This document shows, piece after piece, positions 17,056 through 24,504 of a DNA stretch of 54,384 nt (positions are counted from its first letter, which is position 1; every line of letters begins with the position of its first letter). This DNA comes from DASQPR01 sp035713725 (GTDB lineage Bacteria; Actinomycetota; Actinomycetes; Mycobacteriales; Micromonosporaceae). The DNA lies in assembly GCA_035713725.1 (NCBI GenBank), contig DASTMZ010000221.1, positions 1 through 54,384 of the forward strand, given 5' to 3'. The notes below the pieces were generated by a model. The model did no database searches. It was not told the origin of the DNA and was given only the letters and a program-made list of their open reading frames with translations. Position numbers and translations under genes: made by a program.

Positions 17056-17970
17056 TCAGACTCGCTTCGGGACGGGTACCCGGGCGAGGTCCGTCGCGAC
17101 CACGATCTCGCCGTTGAATTGGGTGCCCGCCTCCGCACCGAACGCGGCCGGATTCGGATAGCGCTGCGAGAAATGCGTCAGCACGAGCGTGCGGACGCCA
17201 CACCGCTGCGCGACCTGACCGGCCTGTGCCGCAGTCAGGTGGCCCCACTCGCGCGCCATGTCGGCGTCCGCGTCCAGGTACGTCGACTCGATGACGAGCA
17301 TGTCCGCGCCGACCGCCAGCGCGTAGACGTTGTCGCAGAGCCGGGTGTCCATCACGAACGCAAAGCGCTGCCCGCGACGCGGTTCGCTGACCTCGTCGAG
17401 CGTCACCGTACGGCCGCCGACCTCGATCGCGCCGTCGCGCTGGAGTTGCGCGATCGCCGGCCCGGCAACGCCCTGGGCGGCGAGGCGATCGGGCAGCATC
17501 CGACGGCCGTCCGGCTCGACGAGCCGATAGCCGTACGCGTCGACGGTGTGCGACAACGCCGCCGCGTGCAGGTCACCGACCGGGCTCCGGTCGACCAGTC
17601 CGTCGCGCAGCACCGGTAGCTCCCGCAGATTCGCCCGGTTGTCGTACGCCGCCGCGTAGCGCAGCCGCGCGAAGTAGTGCGCACCGGCGGCCGGGTAGTG
17701 CACGGCAACCGAATGTGCGACCCGTTCGGAGGCGAGTCGCGCGACGATGCCCGGCACGCCGAACGTGTGGTCGCCGTGGAAGTGCGTGATGCAGATGCGG
17801 GTGATGTCCGCACCGGACAGGCCGGCCAGAGTCATCTGTCGCTGGGTGCCCTCGCCCGGATCGAACAGCACGCCCTCGCCGTCCCAGCGCAGCAGGTATC
17901 CGTTGTGATTGCGCTCGCGGGTCGGCACCGCGCTGGCCGTGCCGAGCACGACGAGTTCGCGTACCGACAT
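17056..17970 (-). CDS. rnz: Ribonuclease Z (tRNA 3'-endonuclease)
   Basis: A 304-residue metallo-beta-lactamase fold enzyme with the RNase Z motif HFHGDH (near residue 62). The N-terminus ELVVLGTASAVPTRERNHNGYLLRWDGEGVLFDPGEGTQRQM is typical, and VLTHFSQRY and LVIESTYLD carry further metal ligands. RNase Z cuts tRNA precursors after the discriminator base; it matters here because tRNA-Leu(GAG) in this window has no encoded CCA. The next gene, a geranylgeranyl reductase-like flavoprotein, ends two bases upstream of this start, so they probably share a transcript. Confidence 0.93.
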   Translation of the reverse strand: MSVRELVVLGTASAVPTRERNHNGYLLRWDGEGVLFDPGEGTQRQMTLAGLSGADITRICITHFHGDHTFGVPGIVARLASERVAHSVAVHYPAAGAHYFARLRYAAAYDNRANLRELPVLRDGLVDRSPVGDLHAAALSHTVDAYGYRLVEPDGRRMLPDRLAAQGVAGPAIAQLQRDGAIEVGGRTVTLDEVSEPRRGQRFAFVMDTRLCDNVYALAVGADMLVIESTYLDADADMAREWGHLTAAQAGQVAQRCGVRTLVLTHFSQRYPNPAAFGAEAGTQFNGEIVVATDLARVPVPKRV

Positions 17971-17972
17971 AG

Positions 17973-19217
17973 CTAGGCCCGGGCGCTGCGCACGGCGCCG
18001 TCAGGTGCGGCAGGTTCGACCGGCGCGCCGTGTGCCGGTACGGCAGCGCTGGCCGGCGCGCCGTGCGTTGGGACGGCAACGCCGATGCGTTCGATCAGTG
18101 ACATCGCGGTTCGCGCGGCCGGGTGCGTGGCGAACCGCGCGAACGTGATGTCGCCGCGGCACAGTCGGGTGAACGCGCGCCATCCCGGTCCGGTGGCCAC
18201 CGCCGCGTGGAACGCCGCCGGCCGGCGCGCGAACGCGTCGAACAGCCGCCGCCCGGCAGCCATCTCCGGCACGAGATCGCCGTGCACCGCGTCGACGTAC
18301 GAGTCGAGGTCGCCACTCGCCGCCGCGGCCCCGGCGAGCGCGCCGGAACGCAGCGCATGGCTGATGCCCTCGCGCGTCCACGGATCCAGCAGGCCGGCCG
18401 CATCCCCCACCACGATCACATCGCCGCGGCGCAGTGGCGAGTCGTCGGCTCGGCAACGCGTGAGATGGCCGGAGTCCTGTTCCGGCGCGATGCCGTCGAG
18501 CCCGATGCGGCGGCGGAATCCGGCAAGATAATCTCTCGTCTGCTCGCCGGCGCCGCGGGCCGCGATTACGCCGACGGTGAGCTTGTCGCCCTTCGGGAAG
18601 ACCCACGCGTACGCGCCCGGAATGTCACCCCAGTCCAGCAGCACCCGTCCGCGCCACCGGTGACCGACCGGCGCCGGCACCGGCAGTTCCACTTCGAGAC
18701 CGAGGTCGACCTGCTGGTACGCAACGCCGACGTACCGTGCCGACACGCCCGACGACCCGTCCGCGCCGATCACCGTACGGGCTGCGACCGACGTACCGTC
18801 CGCGAGCCGTACCGCCGGGTGGTGGCCGTCGTCGGTGATGCCGCGCGCGGTGGAGTGTTCGCGGACCACCGCCCCTGCGGCGACCGCCGCCTTCCGCAAC
18901 GCGAAGTCGAACTCCTCGCGGCAGACCATGTCGAGCACCGGACCATCGCTGGCCCGTCGCGTCACGCTGCGTCGGCCACGATGGGTGAACGTGACGCTGT
19001 CGATGCGCTCTCGCGTCGGCACGTCGATGTGTCCGGCGACCGCGGCGAGGGATGCGCCGATCAGACCTCCGCCACACGTTTTGTAGCGCGGGTGTGCGGC
19101 ACGCTCCAGCACGACCGTTCGCGCACCGCTGGCCGCTGCCACCCGCGCCGCGGCCAGCCCGGCGGGACCGCCACCCACCACGGCGACATCCCAGGTGTCC
19201 TCGGCCGGCCCGGTCAC
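17973..19217 (-). CDS. Geranylgeranyl reductase family FAD-dependent oxidoreductase
   Basis: A 414-residue flavoprotein. The FAD-binding motif DVAVVGGGPAGLAAARVAAASGARTVVLE opens the protein, followed by RYKTCGGGLIG, TVIGADGSSGVSARYVG, YAWVFPKGDKLTVGVI and DVIVVGDAAGLLDPWTREGISHALRSG. These are the marks of the geranylgeranyl reductase group, which saturates isoprenoid chains of quinones or lipids. The start GTG at 19217 overlaps the HutD-like stop as GTGA and lies six bases after TAGGCT, so both coupled and leaderless translation are possible. The C-terminus carries a repeated VPTHGAP / VPAHGAP segment, encoded by an imperfect duplication and outside the fold. Confidence 0.87.
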   Translation of the reverse strand: MTGPAEDTWDVAVVGGGPAGLAAARVAAASGARTVVLERAAHPRYKTCGGGLIGASLAAVAGHIDVPTRERIDSVTFTHRGRRSVTRRASDGPVLDMVCREEFDFALRKAAVAAGAVVREHSTARGITDDGHHPAVRLADGTSVAARTVIGADGSSGVSARYVGVAYQQVDLGLEVELPVPAPVGHRWRGRVLLDWGDIPGAYAWVFPKGDKLTVGVIAARGAGEQTRDYLAGFRRRIGLDGIAPEQDSGHLTRCRADDSPLRRGDVIVVGDAAGLLDPWTREGISHALRSGALAGAAAASGDLDSYVDAVHGDLVPEMAAGRRLFDAFARRPAAFHAAVATGPGWRAFTRLCRGDITFARFATHPAARTAMSLIERIGVAVPTHGAPASAAVPAHGAPVEPAAPDGAVRSARA

Positions 19218-19954
19218 CACCGCAGCCTAGACGACGACGGTCGGTCGGCCGCTTGTCCGATCCGTACCACGGCGACCAACGTCCCGAGTACCGATGGCGC
19301 GAGGCACAGCGACCCGGTCTCGTCATCGGCCCGATCGATCAGTACGGCGTCGTATCCGCCGAGTTCGTCGGCGTCGGTGGCCGGTAGGTCGGCGGTGCCC
19401 TCGAAGTCGGCGGACAACCGCGCCGCGCCGTCAAGCAGAACGGCGACCACCGCGCCGGTCGCTTCGATGCGAGTAGCGCCCGTCGGACGGATCACTTCGA
19501 CGCCCGACGCGCGGCGGCCTATCACGTTGAGCGCGAGCACCGGACCACTGAACAAGCGACACATCGCGGGCGTACCACCGTCGAACGCGAACGGCTCGTT
19601 CCGTCTTTCGATGCGATGCGCCACGCCGTCCAAGATCAGCTCCAGGCCGTCGCCCTGCACGAGCGTCATGACCCTGGTGTACCCGTCGTAGCTGGAGAAG
19701 GGGCCGTCGCGATCGATGTCGGCGAGCGACACGCGCCAGTCGAAGCCGGTCTCGTCCGCGCCGCCGACGGCCACCTCACGCGTGCTGCCCGCGCCGTTAC
19801 GCCACGGCACGGCGACACGGTCGGTGGCTCGCAGCACCCGTACGCTCACAGTGGCTATTGTCCCGGTTCGTACGGCTCCACCGCGCGCCGTCCGCGCTTC
19901 GCTGACCGATGCGGTGACCTCGGTCGAGCCGGCCGACCGAGCGGACTTCGACAT
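19214..19954 (-). CDS. HutD/Ves family protein
   Basis: A 246-residue cupin-like protein of the HutD/Ves family: RVAVPWRNGAGSTREVAVG, FDWRVSLADIDRDGPFSSYDGYTRVMTLVQGDGLELIL and LFSGPVLALNVIGRR are its conserved blocks. HutD proteins are linked to histidine-use gene sets in some bacteria, but the molecular role is unsettled and no hut genes are nearby. The start is ambiguous: ATG at 19954 has GGAG upstream, while GTG at 19849 gives the more usual N-terminus VSVRVLRATDRV. The stop overlaps the next gene's start by four bases (GTGA). Confidence 0.72.
   Translation of the reverse strand: MSKSARSAGSTEVTASVSEARTARGGAVRTGTIATVSVRVLRATDRVAVPWRNGAGSTREVAVGGADETGFDWRVSLADIDRDGPFSSYDGYTRVMTLVQGDGLELILDGVAHRIERRNEPFAFDGGTPAMCRLFSGPVLALNVIGRRASGVEVIRPTGATRIEATGAVVAVLLDGAARLSADFEGTADLPATDADELGGYDAVLIDRADDETGSLCLAPSVLGTLVAVVRIGQAADRPSSSRLRW
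19224..19229 (-). promoter_or_regulatory. TAGGCT -10 motif six bases before a start codon
   Basis: On the minus strand TAGGCT is followed by GCGGTG and then the GTG at 19217. The same TAGGCT-N6/7-start layout occurs before 26939 and 45048. It would give the geranylgeranyl reductase-like gene its own leaderless transcript, inside the end of the HutD-like gene. Confidence 0.3.
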
Positions 19955-19976
19955 CCGCGACCACTCCGAGCACAGG

Positions 19977-20005
19977 TGAGAGCGCCTCAAGACGAGACGC
20001 TCTCA
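19977..20005 (-). terminator. 8-bp hairpin at the amine oxidase stop codon
   Basis: TGAGAGCG (19977-19984) and CGCTCTCA (19998-20005) are perfect inverted copies with a 13-base loop. The right arm contains the TGA stop of the amine oxidase gene, so the hairpin forms at the very end of that mRNA. There is no T-run. Confidence 0.4.
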
Positions 20006-21475
20006 TGAGGCGTCGGCTACGTCACCACTGTGATCACGGAGTTTCGGGCCTCGCAAAAACCGTACGCGCACCCCATACCCCTCTGATCCGGAACTGCCCG
20101 AATTTCCTTCGGGTTGGCATCGCGGCGTCGCTCCATCCAAGATCACCGACGGCCCGCCGCGGTGCTCCGCTCGGGCGGCCCCGGACACGGTGCTCCGCTG
20201 GGGCGGTCCGACCGCGAGGACCTCGGCCGCCGCGCGCCGGCCGCTGCGCAACGCTCCTTCCATCAGCCCGCTCCATTCGCCGGCCGTGTGCTCGCCCGCG
20301 AAATGTAGCGGCCCGACGGTCGCGGCGACGTCGCCCGCGACCGGCTGGGCGAGGTACGCGCACCGCGCCCACGGATCGTCGGCCCACGTGGAAAGCACCG
20401 CGCTGGCACTCTCGATCGAGAGATCCGGACGCGTGTCGCGCAGCCGGTGCAGCCATCGGCCCGGGCCAGCCGCGACAGCCAGACCGTCGAGTGCTCCGGG
20501 CGAGCCGGCGAAACAGTTCACCACATCGGGCACCGCACCGGACGCGTCGCGAGCAGTCCACGACCAGAATCGGTCCGGCACCGACATCACCGCGCTGGTA
20601 CCCGCCGGCCGCGTGAGGGCCACGTGCAACTTCGCCGCGACGCCGACAACCGCCGACGCCCACACGTCACGTTGGTACGCCGGCACCGCGGGCGTGATCG
20701 GCAGATCTCGCAGCACCGGTAGCGGCACGGCGACCACCACACGGTCCGCCTCGAGTGCGCCGTCGTCGGTGAGCAGCCGTACGGCCGGCGCGTCCAGTCC
20801 GCGGCCGGGCCGATTAACGTCGCCGGCCGCGGCGCGGGTCACGTCGCCGGTCACGTCGATGCCGGCGGTCCGGTCGATGCCCCGGACCGGGCAGCCGAGC
20901 CGTACCCGGCGACCGAGCCGCTCCGCGAGGCGCTCGGCAATCTGCATGTTCCCGCCCGCCACCCGGTGGCTCGGCAGCGGCTCGAACGCCGCGATGTGCC
21001 GCAGCACCTCGGCGTCGAGCCGGTCAGCGCGCTGTGCGCAGGAGATCTCGACGCGTGCGACCACGGCATCCGCAACGGCCGGGTCGAGCCCGACGGCGCG
21101 CACCAGGTCGGTGACCGAGCATCGCGGCCGCTCGTCGAGTGCGGTCGCGAGTCGGCGGCCAGCGGCGATCATGGTCGCGGTACTGACGCCGGGCGCCCCG
21201 ACCGGCTGCCGGACGTAGTAGCTCATTCCGGTGTCGGCGAGCGTCAGACCGAGCCGGGACGCGTACCGCGCCATGGTGTCGTACCCGTCGAGCACGAACT
21301 CGGCGCCGCGCTCGATCACCGGCGACGCCGCATCCCCCGGATCGAGTGGCATCGACCAGACTCGGCCGCCCACGCGATCCCGAGCCTCCAGCACGACGAC
21401 GTCGACGCCGGCGTCTGCGAGATCCGAAGCGGCGGCGAGTCCCGCGAAGCCCGCTCCGATCACAGCGACGCGCAT
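20003..21475 (-). CDS. Flavin monoamine oxidase-family protein with extended C-terminus
   Basis: A 490-residue FAD-dependent amine oxidase-like enzyme. N-terminal FAD motif: MRVAVIGAGFAGLAAASDLADAGVDVVVLEARDRVGGRVW. Later blocks are ERGAEFVLDGYDTM, DRVVVAVPLPVLRDL, and near residue 400 LHFAGEHTAGEWSGLMEGALRSGRRAAAEVL, which closes the FAD site and normally ends the protein. About 70 further residues follow, Gly/Ser/Arg-rich and read through a 28-bp direct repeat and a hairpin, so they look like readthrough rather than a domain. GAGGGGG precedes the ATG. The amine substrate is unknown. Confidence 0.83.
   Translation of the reverse strand: MRVAVIGAGFAGLAAASDLADAGVDVVVLEARDRVGGRVWSMPLDPGDAASPVIERGAEFVLDGYDTMARYASRLGLTLADTGMSYYVRQPVGAPGVSTATMIAAGRRLATALDERPRCSVTDLVRAVGLDPAVADAVVARVEISCAQRADRLDAEVLRHIAAFEPLPSHRVAGGNMQIAERLAERLGRRVRLGCPVRGIDRTAGIDVTGDVTRAAAGDVNRPGRGLDAPAVRLLTDDGALEADRVVVAVPLPVLRDLPITPAVPAYQRDVWASAVVGVAAKLHVALTRPAGTSAVMSVPDRFWSWTARDASGAVPDVVNCFAGSPGALDGLAVAAGPGRWLHRLRDTRPDLSIESASAVLSTWADDPWARCAYLAQPVAGDVAATVGPLHFAGEHTAGEWSGLMEGALRSGRRAAAEVLAVGPPQRSTVSGAARAEHRGGPSVILDGATPRCQPEGNSGSSGSEGYGVRVRFLRGPKLRDHSGDVADAS
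20160..20210. repeat. 28-bp-period direct repeat in the amine oxidase 3' end
   Basis: CGGTGCTCCGCTSGGGCGGYCC occurs at 20160-20181 and 20188-20209 with two differences. It encodes part of the unusual C-terminal extension of the amine oxidase. Confidence 0.5.
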
Positions 21476-21850
21476 GTCATACCCCCTCGGGAACGGCCGC
21501 GCGCATCGTCACCGCGGGACGCCGCCCACGTCAAGCCGCAAAGAAGGGCCGCCGAGAAGACGCGAGCGGCCGTGGCGATCAGAACCAACACATGCCCGGC
21601 GACACGCACCGTGACCGGCCGTTATGCGCTGGCGCGCGGTTCGGGCCGCCGGTACGGTGGTCGTCATGTACTCCTAGGATGCGCCGCGGAACCGCCCCGA
21701 ACGTTGACGTCGCCAGCGGGCCGCCTTCCCCCCGGAGCCGTACATCGCGTCGCAGTCGGCGCTCCGCCCTGGTTGCCACGAGATCAGCCGTCTCGACATC
21801 AGCCGCCAAACATCAGCTGCTACGACATCTTTCGTACCAAGGAGATACAC

Positions 21851-22135
21851 ATGCCAGCGCGCAAGTCATCCAGCAACGGCAAGGCGCCGCGCCGGACCGA
21901 AGCATCGGCACGCGCGCCAAAGGCGGCACCGGCGGACGCGGCCCCTGACGCGACCAACGCGGACGCCGACCCGGACCAGCCGCTCGAGGACGTACCCATG
22001 AACCGTGCGCAACGCCGCGCGAAGGGCAAGCATGGCGCGCAGCCGCGCCCGGTCGGAAAGATCCTGCCGGGTCGGACGAATCTGGTGCACGGACCGCGCG
22101 CCTACAGCAACCGCCGCAGCGGTGGTGGCGGCTGA
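21851..22135 (+). CDS. Small basic hypothetical protein (94 aa)
   Basis: A 94-residue Lys/Arg/Ala-rich protein with no predicted membrane segment. The N-terminal half is low complexity (RKSSSNGKAPRRTEASARAPKAAPADAAPD), the C-terminal half more conserved-looking: VPMNRAQRRAKGKHGAQPRPVGKI, LPGRTNLVHGPRAYSNRRSG. A MNRAQRRA-type motif is common in small actinobacterial proteins that may bind RNA or ribosomes, but I cannot assign a function. A strong AAGGAGA lies six bases before the ATG, implying high expression. It sits upstream of the Ro60/Y RNA locus in the same direction. The 375 bases before it (21476-21850) contain no other gene. Confidence 0.7.
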   Translation: MPARKSSSNGKAPRRTEASARAPKAAPADAAPDATNADADPDQPLEDVPMNRAQRRAKGKHGAQPRPVGKILPGRTNLVHGPRAYSNRRSGGGG

Positions 22136-22239
22136 TCCGCTGCCCCAGACCAAACCGGCATTTAAGTACCACATTGGACAGCGGGGCGTCCTCGGAGCCA
22201 CCGATCCGTCCGGTCCGTTGTGGAGGACGACAAAGTCCT

Positions 22240-22268
22240 TTCGCATCCGAGGTGTAGTCCATTACACT
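22240..22268 (+). promoter_or_regulatory. Promoter candidate for the Y RNA-ro60 unit
   Basis: TTCGCA (22240-22245), 17 bases, then TACACT (22263-22268) resembles a housekeeping promoter and would start transcription near 22275. The -10 is flanked by the inverted pair AGTCC (22256-22260) and GGACT (22271-22275). Directly downstream a hairpin can form (ACTGG at 22280-22284 with CCAGT at 22303-22307, CGAC with GTCG inside). The start site is inferred. Confidence 0.4.
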
Positions 22269-22325
22269 GCGGACTGCAGACTGGGGCGACGATGGTCGTT
22301 TACCAGTGGGCAACTGAATAGCACA

Positions 22326-22453
22326 GCGACGGGCCGGAGAGCTTCGGTTAACTGAGGATCAGACGACGCGGGTTCGACTCTCGCCTGGACTTCGTTCCAG
22401 TGGCTCAACTGGCAGAGCAGCTGACTGTCCGGACTCGAATACATGTCCGTCGC
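22326..22453 (+). ncRNA. Y RNA-like RNA 1 with permuted tRNA-like module
   Basis: A 128-nt foldable unit. A 9-bp terminal helix joins 22326-22334 to 22445-22453. After the internal loop CGGA/GAATACAT come GAG-CTC (22339-22341 with 22434-22436) and TCGG-CCGG (22344-22347 with 22429-22432). The end is a full tRNA-like module in permuted order: anticodon-type stem TCAG (22359-22362) with CTGA (22421-22424); 5-nt variable loop ACGAC; T arm GCGGG-TTCGACT-CTCGC (22368-22384); acceptor-like stem CTGGA/TCCAG (22385-22400) capped by CTTCGT; U8; D arm GCTC-AACTGGCA-GAGC (22403-22418). T54, T55, C56, A58, G18 and G19 equivalents are all present. YrlA-type bacterial Y RNAs are known to mimic tRNA and bind Ro60; the assignment rests on this fold and on the adjacent ro60 gene. 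Confidence 0.78.
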
Positions 22454-22469
22454 GCCCTGTACCGCCGGT

Positions 22470-22600
22470 CCGCGCGGGCCGGAGACGATCGGTTACCACT
22501 TGTCATGGTGAGGACGCAGGTTCGAATCCTGCCGCCGGCACGTCCGGCGTAGCTCAGTGGCCAGAGCGCATTCCCCGGACGTCGCAACATGCCCGCGCGG
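22470..22600 (+). ncRNA. Y RNA-like RNA 2 with permuted tRNA-like module
   Basis: A 131-nt unit with the same plan as the preceding RNA. A 10-bp terminal helix joins CCGCGCGGGC (22470-22479) to GCCCGCGCGG (22591-22600). The internal loop is again CGGA against GCAACAT, then GACG-CGTC (22484-22487 with 22580-22583) and TCGG-CCGG (22489-22492 with 22575-22578). The tRNA-like module has T arm GCAGG-TTCGAAT-CCTGC (22516-22532), acceptor-like stem CGCCGG/CCGGCG (22533-22549) closed by CACGT, U8-A9, D arm GCTC-AGTGGCCA-GAGC (22552-22567), and a weak anticodon-type stem GGTG with CATT. Helix sequences differ from RNA 1 while pairing is kept, which supports the fold. It ends 25 bases before the ro60 ATG, so it lies in that gene's leader. 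Confidence 0.78.
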
Positions 22601-22625
22601 CCTCGGCGGTCGAAGTGAGGATGAA

Positions 22626-24254
22626 ATGCCCGACGCACTAAGCGCCATCAACCTGCGCAGCACGCCGCAGTCGCGGGCGGCTGAACGGATCCAGGTGCCT
22701 AACAATGCGGGCGGCTTTGCATTCACGGTCGCCCCTGTGGAACGGCTGCGACGCTTTCTTGTCCTCGGTACGGATGGTGGCACCTACTATGCGTCCGAAC
22801 GGGCGCTGACGAAGGAGAACGCCGAGGTCGTCCTCGCGTGGGCGGGTGAGCAGGCGGCTGCATTGGTGGACGAGGTCGTCGCCATTTCGGTTGCCGGACG
22901 TGCTCCCCGCAACAACGCTGCCTTGTTCGCGCTCGCCGCTGCGGCCTCGCTAGGTGACGCCGAGGGTCGTAAGGCCGCCCTCGCCGCGTTGCCGCACGTC
23001 GCACGGACAGGCACGCACCTGCTGCTGTTTGCTGGGTACGTCGAGCAGTTCCGCGGCTGGGGCCGGGGCCTGCGTCGCGCGGTGTCCGACTGGTACGTGT
23101 CGAAGCCGGTCGACGCGGTCGCATACCAGGCGGTGAAGTATCGGCAACGTGAGGGCTGGTCGCATCGTGACCTGCTGCGCCTGGCGCACCCAGCTACCGA
23201 CGAGCCGGACCGCAAGCAGCTGTTCGACTGGATCTGCGGCCGTAGTCAAACCGGCCCAGAGGTTGTCGAGGGCTTCCAGCGCGCGCAGGCCGCAACCGCG
23301 GTGAGCGAGTGGGTAGCGATTCTCGATCGCTATCCGTCGCTGTCGTGGGAGATGCTCCCCGATGCCGCGGTGCGCGAGGCGGCCGTGTGGGCGAAGCTGA
23401 TTGACAACGGTGTCCCACAGACCGCACTGATGCGTCAGCTTCCTCGCCTGACGCGGCTCGGTCTTCTCGCGCCGATGTCGGACGCGCTCGAGACGGTCGT
23501 CGGTCAACTTACGGACCCAGAACGGCTCAGCAAGGCTCGGGTCCACCCGGTGAACATTCTGGTTGCCGCACGCACCTATGCCTCGGGCGGGTCGGCACGC
23601 GGGCAGTCGGCGTGGGAGCCGATCGGACAGATCGTCGACGCGCTGGATGCAGCCTTCTACGCCGCGTTCGGCGCGGTGCAGCCGGCGGGCAAGCGTACGT
23701 TGCTGGCACTTGACATCTCCGGGTCGATGGTCGTGTCCATCTCTGGCTTGCCGATCTCGGCGCGCGAGGTCTCCGCAGCGCTGGCGTTGGTCACTGCCGC
23801 GACCGAGCCAAAGACCACGACGGTTGGCTTCACCGCGTCAGCTGACGCGGCGCGTACCGGCCTATTCACGCGGGACGTCCCTGTAGATGGGATCTCCGCG
23901 TTGTCGATCTCGCCCCGCCAACGCCTCAACGACGCGGTGCGGGCGGTATCGGATCTGCCGTTTGGCCGCACGGACTGCGCGCTGCCGATGCTCTGGGCGA
24001 AGGCGAACAAGATCAAGGTCGACACGTTCGTCGTGTACACGGACAACGAGACATGGGCCGGCAACGTGCACCCGCATCAGGCGCTGCGACAGTATCGCGA
24101 CTGGTCCGGCATCAACGCGCGGCTGGCTGTGGTCGGCCTGACCGCGACCGACTTCACCATCGCGGATCCGAATGACCCCGGCACGCTCGACATCGCGGGC
24201 TTCGATTCGGCCGTACCCACCTTGCTGACCGACTTCTCGGCTCGTGTCGTCTGA
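22626..24254 (+). CDS. rsr: Ro60/Rsr ortholog: TROVE domain RNA-binding protein with vWA domain
   Basis: A 542-residue Ro60-like protein. The TROVE HEAT-repeat ring covers about residues 20-355 (GGFAFTVAPVERLRRFLVLGTDGGTYY, VAISVAGRAPRNNAALFALAAAA, PVDAVAYQAVKYRQREGWSHRDLLRLAHP, RLTRLGLL). A von Willebrand A domain follows with the MIDAS motif DISGS near residue 363 and TYTDNE-like VVYTDNETWAG. Ro60 rings bind misfolded RNA ends in the central hole and Y RNA on the outer surface, and bacterial forms assist rRNA and structured-RNA degradation. The ATG at 22626 follows GTGAGGA at five bases. The two Y RNA-like units lie directly upstream, and a small HTH-like ORF overlaps the 3' end. No RtcA/RtcB gene, a frequent neighbour elsewhere, is visible. 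Confidence 0.93.
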   Translation: MPDALSAINLRSTPQSRAAERIQVPNNAGGFAFTVAPVERLRRFLVLGTDGGTYYASERALTKENAEVVLAWAGEQAAALVDEVVAISVAGRAPRNNAALFALAAAASLGDAEGRKAALAALPHVARTGTHLLLFAGYVEQFRGWGRGLRRAVSDWYVSKPVDAVAYQAVKYRQREGWSHRDLLRLAHPATDEPDRKQLFDWICGRSQTGPEVVEGFQRAQAATAVSEWVAILDRYPSLSWEMLPDAAVREAAVWAKLIDNGVPQTALMRQLPRLTRLGLLAPMSDALETVVGQLTDPERLSKARVHPVNILVAARTYASGGSARGQSAWEPIGQIVDALDAAFYAAFGAVQPAGKRTLLALDISGSMVVSISGLPISAREVSAALALVTAATEPKTTTVGFTASADAARTGLFTRDVPVDGISALSISPRQRLNDAVRAVSDLPFGRTDCALPMLWAKANKIKVDTFVVYTDNETWAGNVHPHQALRQYRDWSGINARLAVVGLTATDFTIADPNDPGTLDIAGFDSAVPTLLTDFSARVV

Positions 24255-24456
24255 CGCCAGCGTCCAGCAAGCCCGCGAGCACCATCGCCGCGCGGCCGAG
24301 GCGCTGGCGTTGGCCGAACGCCATCGGCAGCAGCGGGACGCGTTGGTCCGACGTGCCAGGCGCGAGGATCCTGGCCGCTGGTCATACAACGCGCTCGCTG
24401 CCGCCGTCGGCTGCAGCAAGGAACTGATCGCCGCGATCATCAAGGGCCGGGTTTGA
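24244..24456 (+). CDS. Small HTH-like protein overlapping ro60
   Basis: A 70-residue protein that starts at a GTG inside the last codons of ro60 (11-base overlap in another frame), so translation is probably coupled. The N-terminal half is a charged helix rich in His, Arg, Ala and Glu (VQQAREHHRRAAEALALAERHRQQRDALVRRA). The C-terminal part WSYNALAAAVGCSKELIAAIIKG has the shape of a helix-turn-helix: helix, GCS turn, recognition helix. It might bind DNA or structured RNA and could regulate or serve the Ro60/Y RNA system. I do not know a named family for it. Confidence 0.6.
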   Translation: MSSDASVQQAREHHRRAAEALALAERHRQQRDALVRRARREDPGRWSYNALAAAVGCSKELIAAIIKGRV

Positions 24457-24504
24457 CTGGCCATTGCGCGATCAGGGCGGCGACACCAAAGGTGGCGGCC
24501 GACG

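Noticed and set aside
15691..17619. 642-residue plus-strand frame
   Set aside because: Antisense shadow of pntAA and rnz; His/Arg/Asp-rich composition typical of antisense high-GC frames.
22326..22600. Two ordinary or broken tRNA genes upstream of ro60
   Set aside because: The D arm comes after the T arm, the acceptor strands are joined by a loop, and no anticodon loop closes between D and T arms, so neither is a conventional tRNA; the permuted order is consistent in both copies and fits Y RNA mimicry better than decay.
22136..24504. RtcA/RtcB RNA repair genes as partners of ro60
   Set aside because: No RtcB- or RtcA-like motifs occur on either strand near ro60; the only associated ORF is the small HTH-like one.
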